A stretch of DNA of 30,149 nt from Beroe ovata (taxonomy: Eukaryota; Ctenophora; Nuda; Beroida; Beroidae): assembly GCA_946803715.1 (NCBI GenBank), contig CAMPET010000249.1, positions 74,470-104,618 on the forward strand, read 5' to 3'. The position numbers and the translations under genes were made by a program. The notes beneath the pieces were generated by a model. The model searched no databases and was not told the DNA's origin. It saw nothing but the letters and a program-made list of their open reading frames with translations. Positions within the stretch are counted from its first letter, which is position 1; the number at the start of each line of letters is the position of its first letter. Positions 10,833-21,234 of this stretch are shown here, one piece after another.

Positions 10833-12026
10833 TCAATGTGACCAAGGATACTGCCCTGTTTCCGCCAGATAATTAATTCCATCAACATTATAAGGCTGGA
10901 CGTCAATATTTTGAGGGCTTAGTCTAGGGTCTTCACCGCTGCACAACAGCTGAAATGCATTACAAGCCTTTTCGCCAATATCATTGCCCCAGATATAAAG
11001 ATGAGATAAAGTTATGTTAGTATTCAAGGATGCTGCCAAAGGGCACAATCCTGAATCTGTGATAAAGTTATTTGTCACCCAGAGTTTTTTCAAACCAACA
11101 TTCTGGCATGCCAAGACTTCACTTATAGCTATCATGCCAATATCCTGTATGCAATTTGAGGATAGAATGAGTGCTTCAAGCGTGTTGTTCTTGCGTAGCA
11201 GGTCTGCAAATGCTTTTGCACCATCAGGGGCGATTTTATTGCTCGACAGGTCAATCAGTTTTAAAGTTGTGTTATATCTCAAGTAAAATGCAAGAGTTGA
11301 AGCACCCTCATCAGTTATTTCACACTTTGATAATTTGATCTTGCTAAGAGTTAAATTAATTGTCAGCATTTTACTAAAGTGGTCAGTTAAGGTTATAGGA
11401 TCACTGTATGGAATCGTTCTGCTGACATCAAGCTCTTGTAATGAAGTATTCATAGTTAATACGGTGCTGATTGGTATCAAACTTTGAGATGTCTGGTCAG
11501 TGGAACCGATATCAAGTGTTTTCAAAGAATCATTTACTTGAAGAACTGCTGATAATGCAGCACATCCTTCTGGACCAAAGCTATTTCCGTTTAACAGCAA
11601 TTTTTCTAGACAGGTGTTATACTCTAAACCTTTGCTTATTGCAAAACACCCATCAACGTCAATATCACACATTGAGAGAACAAGAAGTTTGACTGATTTA
11701 TTTTTGACAAGAGCTTTACCAATGCTGACACAAACATCAGCTGAAAGGCAGTTGTATGAGATATCTATACTTCTCACAAAAGAGAAATTGGATTGGAGGG
11801 TTGTGAAAATGGCATGAAAATCAGCGTCTTCGATTTCATGTGTCTTGGATGTTGTTTGACTACCCTTCAAAATCAAATTAGCTCCTGATGGAGAATTTCC
11901 CTCAAGGACTTCTAAAAACTGATCCAATTGATTGGCGTCAAATTCTTGGCAAGCATTGAAATATATCTTCTTCATCCTTTCTGCATCTTCAGGGCCCCTT
12001 AAAATGATAGAATCACTTGGTTCCAT
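10833..12026 (-). CDS. LRRC34: LRRC34-like leucine-rich repeat protein, copy A
   Basis: An uninterrupted 397-residue reading frame of ribonuclease-inhibitor-type leucine-rich repeats (LxxLxLSxNxIxxxGAxALAxxL), at least eight units from about residue 80 to 350. The C terminus, ending near PYNVDGINYLAETGQ, matches the tail I know from LRRC34, a repeat protein reported in nucleoli of pluripotent cells and in ciliated tissues. The N terminus has a short helical segment (MKKIYFNACQEF) shared with copy B. No intron is seen in the coding part. A TTTAG just before the ATG could be an acceptor for a 5' untranslated intron. Assignment rests on architecture and tail motif; another RI-type LRR family is the alternative. 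Confidence 0.8.
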   Translation of the reverse strand: MEPSDSIILRGPEDAERMKKIYFNACQEFDANQLDQFLEVLEGNSPSGANLILKGSQTTSKTHEIEDADFHAIFTTLQSNFSFVRSIDISYNCLSADVCVSIGKALVKNKSVKLLVLSMCDIDVDGCFAISKGLEYNTCLEKLLLNGNSFGPEGCAALSAVLQVNDSLKTLDIGSTDQTSQSLIPISTVLTMNTSLQELDVSRTIPYSDPITLTDHFSKMLTINLTLSKIKLSKCEITDEGASTLAFYLRYNTTLKLIDLSSNKIAPDGAKAFADLLRKNNTLEALILSSNCIQDIGMIAISEVLACQNVGLKKLWVTNNFITDSGLCPLAASLNTNITLSHLYIWGNDIGEKACNAFQLLCSGEDPRLSPQNIDVQPYNVDGINYLAETGQYPWSH

Positions 12027-12099
12027 ACCTAAATAGAACCTGAATAAGAAATCAAACTAGTATTTATTAAGCATCCATATCTGTGTGCTCTACAAAAAC

Positions 12100-12545
12100 T
12101 TGCATATCTTTGACTTTTTTCGCAATAACTTGATGAAATTTCAGGATTTGTTGTAGAATAATCAGGATTATCATGTTGAAGTCCACATTAATTTTTGAGG
12201 CTCAGATCGTTAATTATCGATGAATGAAATTGACAAAAGCAGTTTTGTTCTTTTTGCCAATTTCTCCGTCATTTTTTTGAGGTAAATACTTGAAATTATT
12301 TTGGCAAGAAGGTTCTAGTAATGTCCATCTACGCTGCAAATTTCATTGTTAAACTCTGAACACGACCGGAGTTATAGACAGCGTTAGAAATGAAGAAAAA
12401 CTGAGAAGTCAGTGAGACAGTTTTTGAGTGAAAAACTAATTGCCGATATCTACGACACCTCCAAATTTCATCCGGAAACTCCGAACAGAAGCTGAGATAT
12501 GGACGTTTAGCTTTGTCCACTTTTTTACACACCCTGTAGTACATA
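12100..12545. repeat. Degenerate interspersed repeat between the LRRC34 copies
   Basis: Two related blocks (CAAATTTCATTGTTAAACTC…GGAGTTATAGAC near 12336 and CAAATTTCATCCGGAAACTC…GAGATATGGAC near 12464) and an end reading, on the minus strand, CTACAGGGTGTGTAAAAAAG. The CAGGGTG edge resembles ends of DNA transposon relics. No intact frame. Confidence 0.4.
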
Positions 12546-13033
12546 CCGTGCCCCAGTACTTTGGTGCGAACAATTTCGTGAGGTCATGGATCAGAACCGC
12601 ATAAAAATGGTACGAATAATTGTTCATGAAGTTCACAATATCAAAATTTAATTTGATCAAATTGGTATACAAAACAAATTCATGTTATAATATTTTCATA
12701 GTAACTGGCAACCCATACCGTTTGAGTGGCTCTCTTACTGATCAAAGAAACCTTCTAGGCACTCGTGGAATAAGGACACATCATTTCGATTCAACAGTAT
12801 AAAAGGTAAATCATATGATTTAAGTTTTCAAAACGATAATATGTAATAGGAAATAGTATCTATCTCAACAAATATAAAACATCTATGGTACATTTAGCTT
12901 CTAAACTGTTATCAATGGAATAATACATCAAAACTCAAGTTCTGAAACATTTTCAGCTTAAAAGAGGGACACTGCCATGTCCGATGTCTTACACTTATCA
13001 GTTCATCACTCTCTAGTCTCTGTCAGGGTGACA

Positions 13034-14221
13034 TCAATGCGAAAACAAATAATGACCACTTTCTGCTAAATACGTCACACCATCAACAGCATATGGCACT
13101 ATATCTGTGTTATGCTCCAGAATTCTTGGGGAGTTTCCTTCCATAAGTTTCTCAAAAGCATTGCATGCTGTGTTCTTGAGCTCATTGCCCCAAATATAGA
13201 TGTTTGTGAGCGTTATATTTGACCTCAGAGCTGCTGCCAGTGCACACAATCCTGTTTCAGTAATTCCATTATTATTTACCCAAAGAGTCGTCAGATTGCA
13301 GTTGCTAGTGGCAACAGCCTCACTCAGTGCGACAAGCCCATTATTTCCTATCCTGTTTGATGAAAATGACAGCATTTTGAGAGGAGTATTGAGTTTTAAG
13401 AGCTCTGCAAATGCAAATGCCCCATCTTCAGATATCTTATTGCACCCAAGGTCTAAACGAAGCAAGGTTTTGTTTTCTCTAAGGCTTTCAGCTAATTGGG
13501 ATGCGCCAAAGTCTTTTATCCTATGCTTACATAGATGAAGCTCAGTCAAACCATAGTTGACATGAAGCATTTTAGAAAAATGAATTGTTGTTTCTTCCTG
13601 CTCACTGGACAATAAGGGATTGCTCACATCAATTCGTTTTACTGTTGTATTATCTAACAGAACAGTTGTCAAAGCAATAAGACTTTCATCCGTTTGATCT
13701 GTGTCAGATATGTCAAGATGTGAAATGGTGCTATTCACTTGGAGGGTGGCTGAGAGTAAAATCCCACCATGACGTCCGAACTTGTTACCCTTCAAACTTA
13801 GACTTTTCAGATTATCATTCATCTGCAATCCTGTGCAAAGGGCTTCCACCCCCTTTGATTCTATGTCACACATCCCCAAATTTAACTTTTCCAGATATTT
13901 ATTGTCCTGGAGTGCTTTAGCGAGAGAAGTTGCACCTGCATCCCCCACGTTATTAAATGCTAGGTTCAGGTCAGTAATGAGGAAATCTTCGCTTAGTTCT
14001 TGCGATAGAGCAATTATATCATCCTTGTTCAGTCGGTTTTCTCGAAATTCAGGAAGATTGCCACGTAAATCCAAACAATAGCCATCAATAGATGGTTCAC
14101 TTTCCTTATCTATAAGTTTCATGAACTTAATAACTCTTTCTAATGGCTCACGGCTAACTTTTTCACATGCATCTTTATACAACTTGATCAAAGCTTCCAC
14201 ATCTTTTTCTGGCTCAGACAT
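13034..14221 (-). CDS. LRRC34: LRRC34-like leucine-rich repeat protein, copy B
   Basis: A 395-residue intronless frame in the same orientation as copy A about 1 kb downstream of it in window coordinates. It aligns end to end with copy A by eye: same repeat count, the shared DxSxTDQTxxSLIxxxTVL segment, LWVxNNxIT, IYIWGNxxxxxACNAF, and the tail PYAVDGVTYLAESGHY. The N termini are the most different part. It starts MSEPEKDVEAL; CTCCAG lies a few bases before the start as in copy A. This is an old tandem duplication, since the two differ at many positions. Confidence 0.8.
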   Translation of the reverse strand: MSEPEKDVEALIKLYKDACEKVSREPLERVIKFMKLIDKESEPSIDGYCLDLRGNLPEFRENRLNKDDIIALSQELSEDFLITDLNLAFNNVGDAGATSLAKALQDNKYLEKLNLGMCDIESKGVEALCTGLQMNDNLKSLSLKGNKFGRHGGILLSATLQVNSTISHLDISDTDQTDESLIALTTVLLDNTTVKRIDVSNPLLSSEQEETTIHFSKMLHVNYGLTELHLCKHRIKDFGASQLAESLRENKTLLRLDLGCNKISEDGAFAFAELLKLNTPLKMLSFSSNRIGNNGLVALSEAVATSNCNLTTLWVNNNGITETGLCALAAALRSNITLTNIYIWGNELKNTACNAFEKLMEGNSPRILEHNTDIVPYAVDGVTYLAESGHYLFSH

Positions 14222-15270
14222 TCTGTACCTGGAGGATCACAATCAGCTATCAAAAATCACCGCTTACAACAGTCAACCATAATTACAATTTGAGCATTCC
14301 TGTTTGTGCAATACTGCAATTAAATTTTTGGTGCAAAATGATAATTTACTCACCCCAAAATTACACCAAAAATGTCCATTCTCCTCACTCAATACAATAA
14401 AACTAGAAAACCCGTCAAGTGGACGTATACAGTTCATACAGTACCAATTGGATACGATACCACGGCGTTAATCTAAAACAACAGCTATTATTCATACACG
14501 ACGTTTACAAATAAAGCACAGTTATTGACTGGTCTTCACTAAACGTTTCATGGTTCGAGCACTTTGCAAAACTTTGTCTCTGACTCACTTGCATAATGCA
14601 TTCACGACGTTTATGCTCACAATCTAACGTAAGTCTGAACAGATATTTAATGAAGAGCACTTTTTCAAAATTTAGCTATTTCTTCAAATTAGCGTTTGCC
14701 CAGTTGTTTGAAATTCTTCGACCATTCGTTGGTACATAGCTTCAATACTGACAAAACAATGTTTTTACTATGAGTCCAAACGAATACACATAAACAGAAA
14801 TCAGAAGCCACTACTCAAGATATATGTGGCCATTGCTCAAATCTTCCTATCAATAGAGAGAGCAACGAAATCAAAGTATAAATGAGCTCTCAGTTCATTA
14901 TTCCAGTTGTAGCAGTGTAGCACGTGTCCATGCCAACGCTTATATTGGCTCGAAAACAGCACGTGCAACACTCGATTGATTGATTGATTGGAAATCCCCA
15001 TTGGCGTTGCCTCTTTCATGGGCTCACAGAAAAATTTACAATTGCAACTCCATTTCGTCGCGCACAAGCAGACAAACAGATGCCTCAGTTCTTACCAAAT
15101 TATAATATCGATCATAATTAAATGAATATTGATTACTATATAATAATGATAAAAACTTTGCATCAATACGTGTCATCTATCATTGATGACGAAGTGTTAG
15201 TGCGACCTGTCTTTTGTCAAAGATCTCACTATCATCTATCATTAGCTCGGTAATTGTTATTATCATTAGG
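14222..15270. other. Intergenic between LRRC34 copy B and the protease gene
   Basis: Divergent promoters must lie here. Contains repeat copy A and a short (GATT)n run near 14973. No coding frame of substance. Confidence 0.5.
14402..14520 (+). repeat. ACTAGAAAACCCG repeat, copy A
   Basis: Starts ACTAGAAAACCCGTCAAGTG and continues through ATTGGATACGATACCACGG and CTAAAACAACAG; it shares these blocks in order with the copies at 26963 (minus) and 29879. The right limit is approximate. Confidence 0.6.
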
Positions 15271-15278
15271 TATATAAA
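15271..15278 (+). promoter_or_regulatory. TATA box for the protease gene
   Basis: TATATAAA followed by GGGC, a strong TATA match about 350 nt before the ATG. Transcription would begin near 15300. An acceptor-like ATTTAACAG at 15551-15559 suggests that a small 5' intron may separate the start site from the coding exon. Confidence 0.5.
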
Positions 15279-15628
15279 GGGCTGTGAGCTGTTTAAATTC
15301 GCTTTTTGAAAGCTAACTCAAGTGATGAATTACCTATCCTTCATCTCAAAAAAAATAGCTTATTAGGTTATTAGGTACCCTTTCACGAAAAAGGCACATT
15401 TAAACTCAGTTCAACTCGACCCTTGAGGAGACCTGTAGTTATCTGTTAATTTGCTCATTGTGCCACTGATAGGTTATCTTTAAATGGACGCTTTTCATTC
15501 TACCTTTTTATCACTTTCTCGTTGGTCATACCTCTAACTTAAATTTTCAATTTAACAGGGGTCAAAATCATCATTATTATAATCTATTTCCTCCTAATCT
15601 AGAGGTTATTTCCCAGACATCGGGTACT

Positions 15629-17401
15629 ATGATAGGGCTAGTTACCATCTTGATTGCTTTCAAAGGTCTTCTCCTGACAATAGTGGGATCAAGTAATCCT
15701 TTGGCAAATAAAAGGTTTGAAAAGATACTTGAAGTTGATGGGATACTCTTGGATGGAATGGAATACAACTATCGACTTGATGTATTTACAAGCCAATGCG
15801 AGAAAATGACTAAGGATATAGATGATCCTTGCCCTTATGCCAACTCTCAGTACATGTACACTGATGATGAAAAAGATCGTATGAAGGGTGCTGAGAGGGA
15901 TGTGGCTGCAGTAGATGATTTCATGGTAGAAGGTGCAGATGAAGAACTCTTCAAACGGCTTGAAGTAGATTTACCAACTTCATATGATATTAGAGATGAT
16001 GTTGAAGTGAGAGTGGTCAGCCAAGGGGTCTGTGCCAATTGCTACCTTCAGGCTGTGATAGGAGCGCTAGAAATAGCATACTACAAACACACAGGAGAAA
16101 TTGTACACTTTTCTGCACAGGAGTTAACTGAATGCTTTTTTCGGGGGTGTGACGGAGCTGATCCTAAACATGTTATCCAGTTTCTGTCTCACATAGATCA
16201 TCTCTCTAGTCAAATGGAATATGGAAGGTACCTTGCTGGGAGAGGAATGGGGCTTGGTACATGCAAGACAGCAACGACCCCAGATAGTCTCCTCAAAGTC
16301 AAAGTTTTGGGATATAAGGTTATTTCCGCTGATGAAATCGATCACTATGTCTACATGAATGGTGCTGTGGTTGTCTGCCTTGATTGGGACACTAATTGCA
16401 AATTAAATAACTATGAGGGAGGAGTCTATGATGATAAAACTAGGGAAGGATGTGAACATGCCGTTATAATAGTTGGATATACTCCTGATTATTGGATTGT
16501 TAAGAACAGTCATGGACTAAGCTGGGGAGAAAATGGATATTTCAGAATAAAGCGTGGTAGCAATGTGTGTGGTATTGAGAATTATCCATTGGCCATAATA
16601 ACAGAACTGAGGAAGGGGAACAAAAAAGGGGTGCATCCTGATAGTCACTGCCCTTTGGAACGACCAAACTATTGTGAAGATATCCACACATGTACTAAAG
16701 AAAGCAGTTGCACAGAATCGATAATTACGGGAAAATATAGCCAATCAGCAGAGGGAGCATTGGGACATTGTGTAAAGCCGAATATTACTAATGGAAGCTT
16801 GAAAATTGTGGGGAATGAAAACATCATAGAAGCAGGTGAAGAGTTTAGAATTGAATGCTCTCCTGGCTTCGTCCTTCTAGGACAAGACACTATGGAGTGT
16901 GTCATACAGGAAGTTTATAAGCCGGACACGAGAATGATTCCAGAATGTGTACCTCAATCAAGTCTTTCTGAGGAATATACAAAAAATGGAATAGAATACT
17001 CAGGCACTAAGAATAAAACATCAATAGGGAATTCATGCTGGAATTGGATGGAAGTGTGGATTACTGGCCGTGCAAGCACTGCAATAGGCAAAAACCAATT
17101 TACTCGTGAAAATTTTCTTGAAGGAGGTAACCACAACTTTTGCCGCAATGTAGGAGGAAATAAGCCAGTACCATTCTGCCTGGAGAGGAGATACACAGAG
17201 ACTGGGAAGTTACAGTCAAAGTTCAATTTCTGCTTCACAAGCCCTTCTTGTGATACAATTTCCTGTGGTGAGGTGGAGGATAAACATAGGTCTTGCTCAA
17301 ACAAAGCAGACAAGTGTGCTTATGGAAAATACTCTCAACACTCGACAGACAAGAACTGGGTCAACTGTAAGAAGACGTGCTGTGAGGTATCTGGATGCTA
17401 G
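15629..17401 (+). CDS. Secreted papain-family protease with CCP, kringle-like and ShK-like domains
   Basis: A 590-residue intronless frame. Residues 1-20 are a hydrophobic signal peptide. Residues about 21-112 are a short propeptide without a clear ERFNIN helix. Residues 115-328 form a C1A peptidase: Gln132 and catalytic Cys138 in SQGVCANCY, His277 in CEHAVIIVGY, Asn293 in KNSHG. The Trp that normally follows (NSWG) is His295. A Cys-rich link (341-361) leads to a CCP/sushi module (Cys381, 410, 424, 440), a kringle-like module (about 450-541, with GIEYSGT, Cys470-W, FCRN at 504-507, Cys517, 535, 541, but no obvious first Cys), and a ShK-like module (546-590, six-Cys pattern ending CKKTCCEVSGC). 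It is probably secreted, with matrix- or surface-binding C-terminal modules. The protease may be active since Gln, Cys, His and Asn are kept. Function is unknown; the fusion is not one I recognise. Confidence 0.85.
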   Translation: MIGLVTILIAFKGLLLTIVGSSNPLANKRFEKILEVDGILLDGMEYNYRLDVFTSQCEKMTKDIDDPCPYANSQYMYTDDEKDRMKGAERDVAAVDDFMVEGADEELFKRLEVDLPTSYDIRDDVEVRVVSQGVCANCYLQAVIGALEIAYYKHTGEIVHFSAQELTECFFRGCDGADPKHVIQFLSHIDHLSSQMEYGRYLAGRGMGLGTCKTATTPDSLLKVKVLGYKVISADEIDHYVYMNGAVVVCLDWDTNCKLNNYEGGVYDDKTREGCEHAVIIVGYTPDYWIVKNSHGLSWGENGYFRIKRGSNVCGIENYPLAIITELRKGNKKGVHPDSHCPLERPNYCEDIHTCTKESSCTESIITGKYSQSAEGALGHCVKPNITNGSLKIVGNENIIEAGEEFRIECSPGFVLLGQDTMECVIQEVYKPDTRMIPECVPQSSLSEEYTKNGIEYSGTKNKTSIGNSCWNWMEVWITGRASTAIGKNQFTRENFLEGGNHNFCRNVGGNKPVPFCLERRYTETGKLQSKFNFCFTSPSCDTISCGEVEDKHRSCSNKADKCAYGKYSQHSTDKNWVNCKKTCCEVSGC

Positions 17402-17754
17402 AACTCTCATCCCTCTCGAAGTATATGAAATATTCTTCAGTTAATTGTGCCTGCATAGAAAAGGGGCAAGGGCGATTGNTTCTTGATACTCCCAAACAAT
17501 TGAATTTCATAGTTTAAGTATTTGTCAGCAGGCTGCAGGACTATAAATTCTTGTATGTACCTTAAAGTGATACATCTAGTATATAATATGAATTTGCGTT
17601 TAGGAAATCAACTTGTAGGACAACAGAGTGGTCTGTAAAGAACCTTACTGTTTCAATTCGAAGTTTTACATGCCATAGAGCAAGGATCTCCACCTAGGCT
17701 AGGCACATTACCACTCTGTCTTGATCAAAGTCGATTTTGAAAGTCTTGTCATCA

Positions 17755-17796
17755 GGCGTTGCTAGACTGGCGTTGCTAGACTGGCGTTGCTAGACT
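17755..17796 (+). repeat. 14-bp tandem repeat, three perfect units
   Basis: GGCGTTGCTAGACT repeated three times without change, in the intergenic stretch after the protease gene. Confidence 0.85.
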
Positions 17797-18003
17797 GCTG
17801 CATCTAAGAATAGGTTTGCGTCAGATGTAAGGAAATATTTCCTTCTGTTAGACAACACAACCGGTAGCTACACAGTCCTAAACTATACTCCATTACAATG
17901 AGTAGATGCTGTATAAGCTAGTCTCCATGTGAGAGACGAGGTGAGAGACCTGACCATCAACTTCAAGTACAATCCTACTGGACTAGTGTGTGCTTATATC
18001 TAT

Positions 18004-18085
18004 ACTAGAACGCCGGTCAAGTGGGCATGGTACACTCAATTTCGGATGCTGGATGGATAAGAAGAATTAAATGACAAAGCATCGA
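18004..18085 (+). repeat. ACTAGAAAACCCG repeat, copy B (diverged)
   Basis: Starts ACTAGAACGCCGGTCAAGTG, then an ATGGTACACTCAATTTCGG stretch; recognisable by its first 25 bases only. Limit approximate. Confidence 0.45.
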
Positions 18086-18957
18086 AATTGAGACATCTTA
18101 AAACAAAAGAACAACAAAATGACAACAACAGTGAAGCATGTGCGCAATTTCAAGAAACATGCACGTGCAACTCTTACGTTGCCTAGCAACGCTTATTCCT
18201 CCTATATCGCATTGTCGTTTTTCGCATCCTTTTTTCCAACTTTGAACACCGATAACAAAAAATCTAAGACCTTAATCAAAAATCTGAAATGATGTTTGAC
18301 AGCGGAATTTTTTTTTCTACCACCTTGAAAAAATCCCCGCTCTCCAACTCCATTTGGTCATTTGAAACACTCCTCAATACAAACTGTCATACAAAAACCG
18401 ATTTTCACGCAGGAAATAAAATCTAAACGGAATAATTCCTAAGCCTTCATAAAATGGATCTGATATCAATGGTTGGCTAGCTCGGGCCCCTCATCAATTA
18501 AAAAAGCAATGTAGGCTATTTATCTGTCTTGAAATCGATTCAGCATCCAAAATTATATAGGAATCGATTGTTTTTGGCATCAAAATCAGTCAAAAAATAT
18601 TTCCCCACTTTGACTTTGGTGGCTTGCAATGCTGCCAATACAACCCTGTTATGACTCATGATGCAATATTTCATCTCCCTCACATCCATATCAATGACAT
18701 CAATCGAAATTAACGTCAACAAGCCCATATTTGTAAGATAGGACCACATCCAAGTGGCCATATCTGCTATAACATCTGTTTCAAAAAATTCAGAATTGAA
18801 GTCAAAGAGAATATCAGAAAATTTTATGTCAGGGTAAAAATATTAGAACTACATATATAGACCATTTTTGAATGTTGCAACAGCTCGATCATGATCGTGT
18901 TAGGCTAGCACTGTTAGCGCATAGCGGCACGCGCAAAAACCATGGTCTATTGTAGAC

Positions 18958-19086
18958 TTGTCAAATGTTACCTGACCTGTTTCTCGCGCGCGCGCCTTCG
19001 TGATCGAAGGCCGAAACAGTTTCGGCCTTTGATGAAGGCGCGCGCACCGCGCGCGAGAAACAGAGGTTAGATAAAATCTACGACAA
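18958..19086. mobile_element. Palindromic foldback MITE, copy 1
   Basis: The same element as at 27232-27362: TTGTCAAATGTTACCTGACC at the left end, the GTTTCTCGCGCG arms and the GGCCGAAACAG centre. It is less perfect, and its flanks (TTGTAGAC and TGGCAAGC) no longer show a clear target duplication, so it is older or damaged. Confidence 0.8.
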
Positions 19087-19861
19087 TGGCAAGCTAGCAA
19101 CTGGACGGAGTGGACACTGGACGTGAAAATCATTTGATAATATCACATTGCACAATGGCCTGGCATGGCATAGCAATTGCAATATTAGATTGCTGAGTCC
19201 TAGTCCTTTGACGCGAGCGTCTTATTAAGCAGCCGCGGCTTGCATTGCATCAACGATTTAGCATTGCAAACAACGCGGAGCGTCAGCGGCCTAGCGTTCG
19301 CGTTAGCGGCGCGCGCAAAACTCGAGCCTATAATCGAGCTTTCAATAGAATTTTTTCCTACCTATCGTAAACAGTATAATCACTAATTCGGCAAACTTTG
19401 CACTACCTTGCTTTATACCTTGCTTTCATGAGTTTGCGCCGCGCGCGATCAAATGGAATTGTCGACAGGGTCTATCATCTAATGACTTTTAGATTGATGA
19501 ATTTTAGAAAGACATGTCTCAAAAAGGTCCTTCTATTTTGAAATATATCTTTTCATGAAGTACAAGCACAGCCTGAAATATAAATACTCTCAAGTGATAT
19601 GGGTATTGGACTGATAATGTCCGACCCCTGCACACGACTCATCTTGATTTGATTCATGTGACAACTTAGACCATCCGTCCTAATCATTATTGGTATGTGT
19701 CCACGCTAGTATTACAAAAAATTGAAGGTCCTAGCTACTTAGATAACAAATCTAGATTTAATGTTCTAGATTTAGTGTTCTTAAATAAAAAGTCACCCCT
19801 ATGTTGCAAAGAAAAGGGGCCTGGGGCATTAACATTGGTTAGCAGTTCTTCTTCCTCTAAN
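19087..19861. other. Intergenic, GC-rich patches
   Basis: Short GC-rich runs (TAGCGGCGCGCGCAAAAC near 19303, TTTGCGCCGCGCGCGATC near 19434) partly repeat a string at 18920 (TAGCGGCACGCGCAAAAAC), so a diverged repeat may be present. No gene seen. Confidence 0.4.
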
Positions 19862-20451
19862 ACAAGTAGCAGGTACGTAGACGCATTGCCACTGTCAATC
19901 AAATGGCTTCTCAAGGACATCAGTTCATCTAAATGACAGGGGGAGGAAGGACTCCTCACCCCCGGAGGAGGTTTCGGCTCTGATGACGTCAGCAAGATTT
20001 CAGAAAACTTCGAGATTTATCCGAATGTTTCTATTCCAGTGGACAGTGAGATTTCTTATTCAAACATATCGTTTGATCTCGTTATCAAGGTATAGTCAAT
20101 GGGGTCCTAATTTCAGAAATTAAATCAAATCGTGATGGGGTGCGTCATGATGATGATCCTGAATAAAATGCATCACGTTTTGTTTTGAAAATAAGTGTGT
20201 TTGACATAATCAGGAAAGGGGGTTCTTGGAATATGACCAGTGATGATTGTTCAGGAAGCAGTCAGCCCTGTCCCGTTTATAGTACCTAATTGTTTGATGC
20301 ATCAATTGTGGATACTATTATAATGCCATTATATTGTATCATGTCTACCACAGTATACTATTCAACCACTGTGCAATAGCATGCCAGGTATGATGACCTA
20401 GAGAAGCCATTCGTTTGATAGTTGCAATGCGTCTACGTACCTGCTACTTGT
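19862..20451. mobile_element. 590-bp non-autonomous element with 50-bp terminal inverted repeats
   Basis: Left arm 19862-19911 and right arm 20402-20451 are reverse complements at 46 of 50 positions, starting ACAAGTAGCAGGTACGTAG. Weaker similarity continues about 15 bases inward. The interior has no protein-coding frame of note. An ambiguous base at 19861 hides the left target site. Confidence 0.65.
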
Positions 20452-21234
20452 ACTCTTGTACAAGAGTCGAAATGTGTATGATCTTTACAGGTACACGTGA
20501 CTCATGGTAGAGTGGGACATAGGTAACTTCAGAATGCCCTTTGAAAGAGGAAGTCTCTGGCATCCTCATGCTTTTGTGTGTGATCAATGCTGTCACAGAA
20601 AACCAGTGCTCTCGAGGCATTGGTTTGAGGCTGAAGAAATCCATGTGGTGACTGGTGATGATCGACTTCTCAGATGATCATGTAATATGATGCAGCATAT
20701 TCCACCAATAAGGACATATGATGGACATGACTTGATCGGATTTACTCAACAGATACATCAATTGGTGCTAAATTGGAATGTTGAACTAGGTATCTAAATC
20801 CTTGCGCAAACAGAAAAGCTCTGATTAACAGTTGTGAGTCCTGCAATTATGGCGATGAACGAAAAATCCGCCGCTATAATGTACTCATAAGTCAGGCTGT
20901 AGTCTATCTCTGTGCTTTCAATGGCTCAAAATGACAAGATGTTACTTGGACTGTTCAGGAATTGATTGTTCGGCATTTAAACGGGTACTGACTGCTTGTT
21001 AGAAGTATTTTCATGATGATTGTGACTTTTTGTGAGCAGTNGCAGAGATCCCTCATACTGATGATGGAGTGTCCCTCCTGGGGGCCTCTGGGTGAACCAG
21101 TTCTCACTGAAGAGGGTGCAAGAACATCGGGTCGTACCTCGGGGGTATAGGAGGTTCTGGCTGCCCTGCTTTACCCGTGTCGCCGGGTAGTAGGGGGTTG
21201 CTTATCCTTGCTCATTTTCACTGGCTCGAGGCGT
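20452..21234. other. Intergenic, probably including retrotransposon 3' tail
   Basis: About 21050-21234 is more GC-rich and directly follows the second retrotransposon fragment in its 3' direction, so it may be its 3' untranslated tail. The remainder shows nothing. Confidence 0.35.

Larger units (their letters stand above)
17402..18957. other. Intergenic after the protease gene
   Basis: Holds the 14-bp tandem repeat and repeat copy B; otherwise no supported gene. An AATAAA-type signal is not evident close to the protease stop. Confidence 0.5.

Noticed and set aside
12329-12672. Overlapping 71- and 78-codon minus-strand frames between the LRRC34 copies
   Set aside because: They fall in a diverged interspersed repeat, lack any recognisable domain and overlap each other in different frames.
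14971-14991. GATT repeat as a possible GATA-type or regulatory cluster
   Set aside because: Only a short simple-sequence run, (GATT)4, without further sites.
19697-19995. Complementary plus and minus frames of 79 and 86 codons
   Set aside because: They cover an ambiguous base and the arm of the inverted-repeat element; no domain or splice context.
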